From contig JAAYUH010000196.1 of the NCBI GenBank assembly GCA_012517755.1, positions 1 to 5,723 of the forward strand: a stretch of 5,723 bases of DNA, read 5' to 3'. Every line of letters starts with the position of its first letter. Positions within the stretch are counted from its first letter, which is position 1. Under the pieces are notes generated by a model. The model was not told the DNA's origin, did no database searches, and saw only the letters and a list, made by a program, of their open reading frames with translations. Both the position numbers and the translations under genes were made by a program. Source of the DNA: a bacterium. Lineage in GTDB: Bacteria; Caldisericota; Caldisericia; B22-G15. Positions 5,461 through 5,723 of the stretch are shown here, piece after piece.

Positions 5461-5723
5461 ATGAAAATAAAAAAGGTAACAGAAGAAAATTTATTTGATT
5501 TATTCTCCCCCTGTGGACCAAATGAAGAGCCATATATCACAAGTAAAAATTTTATGGTTAATCTATGGAAAGAGAAGAGATTTAACTCTGGTTGGAGAGG
5601 ATATGTTGCATATGAAAATAATATTCCAGTTGGAAGAGTTGAAATTTGGCCTATTGAGAGTGGTTTAAATAGTACTGTTGGTGAAAATTTATACTATATG
5701 CCCTGTATATGGATTTTGCCAGA
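5461..5723 (+). CDS. GNAT-like N-acetyltransferase, N-terminal part only
   Basis: Eighty-seven complete codons are visible from an ATG with a well-placed GGAGG site; the gene runs off the window end. The opening MKIKKVTEENLFDLF is typical of the first strand and helix of GNAT acetyltransferases, which transfer an acetyl group from acetyl-CoA to an amine. A predicted strand pair follows, GYVAYENNIPVGRVEIWPIE at about 47-66, with the characteristic turn between the V-A-Y strand and the V-G-R-V-E strand. LYYMPCIWILP at about 77-87 is the strand that normally comes just before the acetyl-CoA loop (Q/R-x-x-G-x-G/A). That loop is outside the window, so the decisive motif is unseen. The CGPN stretch and the P-C-I-W strand recall the YoaP-like branch of the family. 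The substrate cannot be named. It diverges from the ATPase gene across 115 bases. Fairly confident of the fold, not of the role. Confidence 0.7.
   Translation, partial: MKIKKVTEENLFDLFSPCGPNEEPYITSKNFMVNLWKEKRFNSGWRGYVAYENNIPVGRVEIWPIESGLNSTVGENLYYMPCIWILP

Overview
This window comes from an A+T-rich bacterial chromosome (about 70% A+T by eye). It holds eight protein genes and no RNA genes, insertion sequences or CRISPR arrays. The order efp, Asp23/Gls24 protein, nusB, polyprenyl synthase, dxs recalls the Firmicutes arrangement around efp, yqhY-nusB and ispA-dxs. EF-P carries a Bacillus-like KPGKG loop, and Shine-Dalgarno sites are strong AGGAGG types. The source is therefore a low-GC bacterium with Firmicutes-like gene order. 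Deep lineages such as Dictyoglomus, Caldisericum or Thermotogota relatives cannot be excluded, and the species cannot be named from this sequence.

Layout: positions 1-3884 form one tightly packed minus-strand operon. In transcription order it runs efp, Asp23/Gls24 protein, nusB, acylphosphatase, ispA-type prenyl synthase and dxs, which is cut by the window start. Neighbouring genes overlap by 4 to about 17 bases or sit 4 bases apart, so translational coupling is likely. A plausible sigma-A-type promoter (TTGATT, 17 bp, extended -10 TAAAAT) lies just before efp. The 144 bp between efp and the next gene also hold two short inverted repeats.

Positions 4029-5345 (minus) encode an orphan AAA_14/DUF4143-type ATPase with a TTG start. 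Its promoter overlaps a striking cluster of three TATGATAC half-sites, one pair forming a nearly perfect 34-bp palindrome and the other a perfect 16-bp palindrome. Diverging from it on the plus strand, a GNAT-like acetyltransferase begins at 5461 and runs off the window end.

Together, the operon joins translation and transcription helpers (EF-P, NusB) with the entry step and chain-elongation step of isoprenoid synthesis (DXS, prenyl synthase). This mix is a conserved housekeeping neighbourhood and not one pathway. The least ordinary part of the window is the ATPase with its palindromic control region. No long gene-free stretch exists: the two non-coding gaps are 144 and 115 bp.
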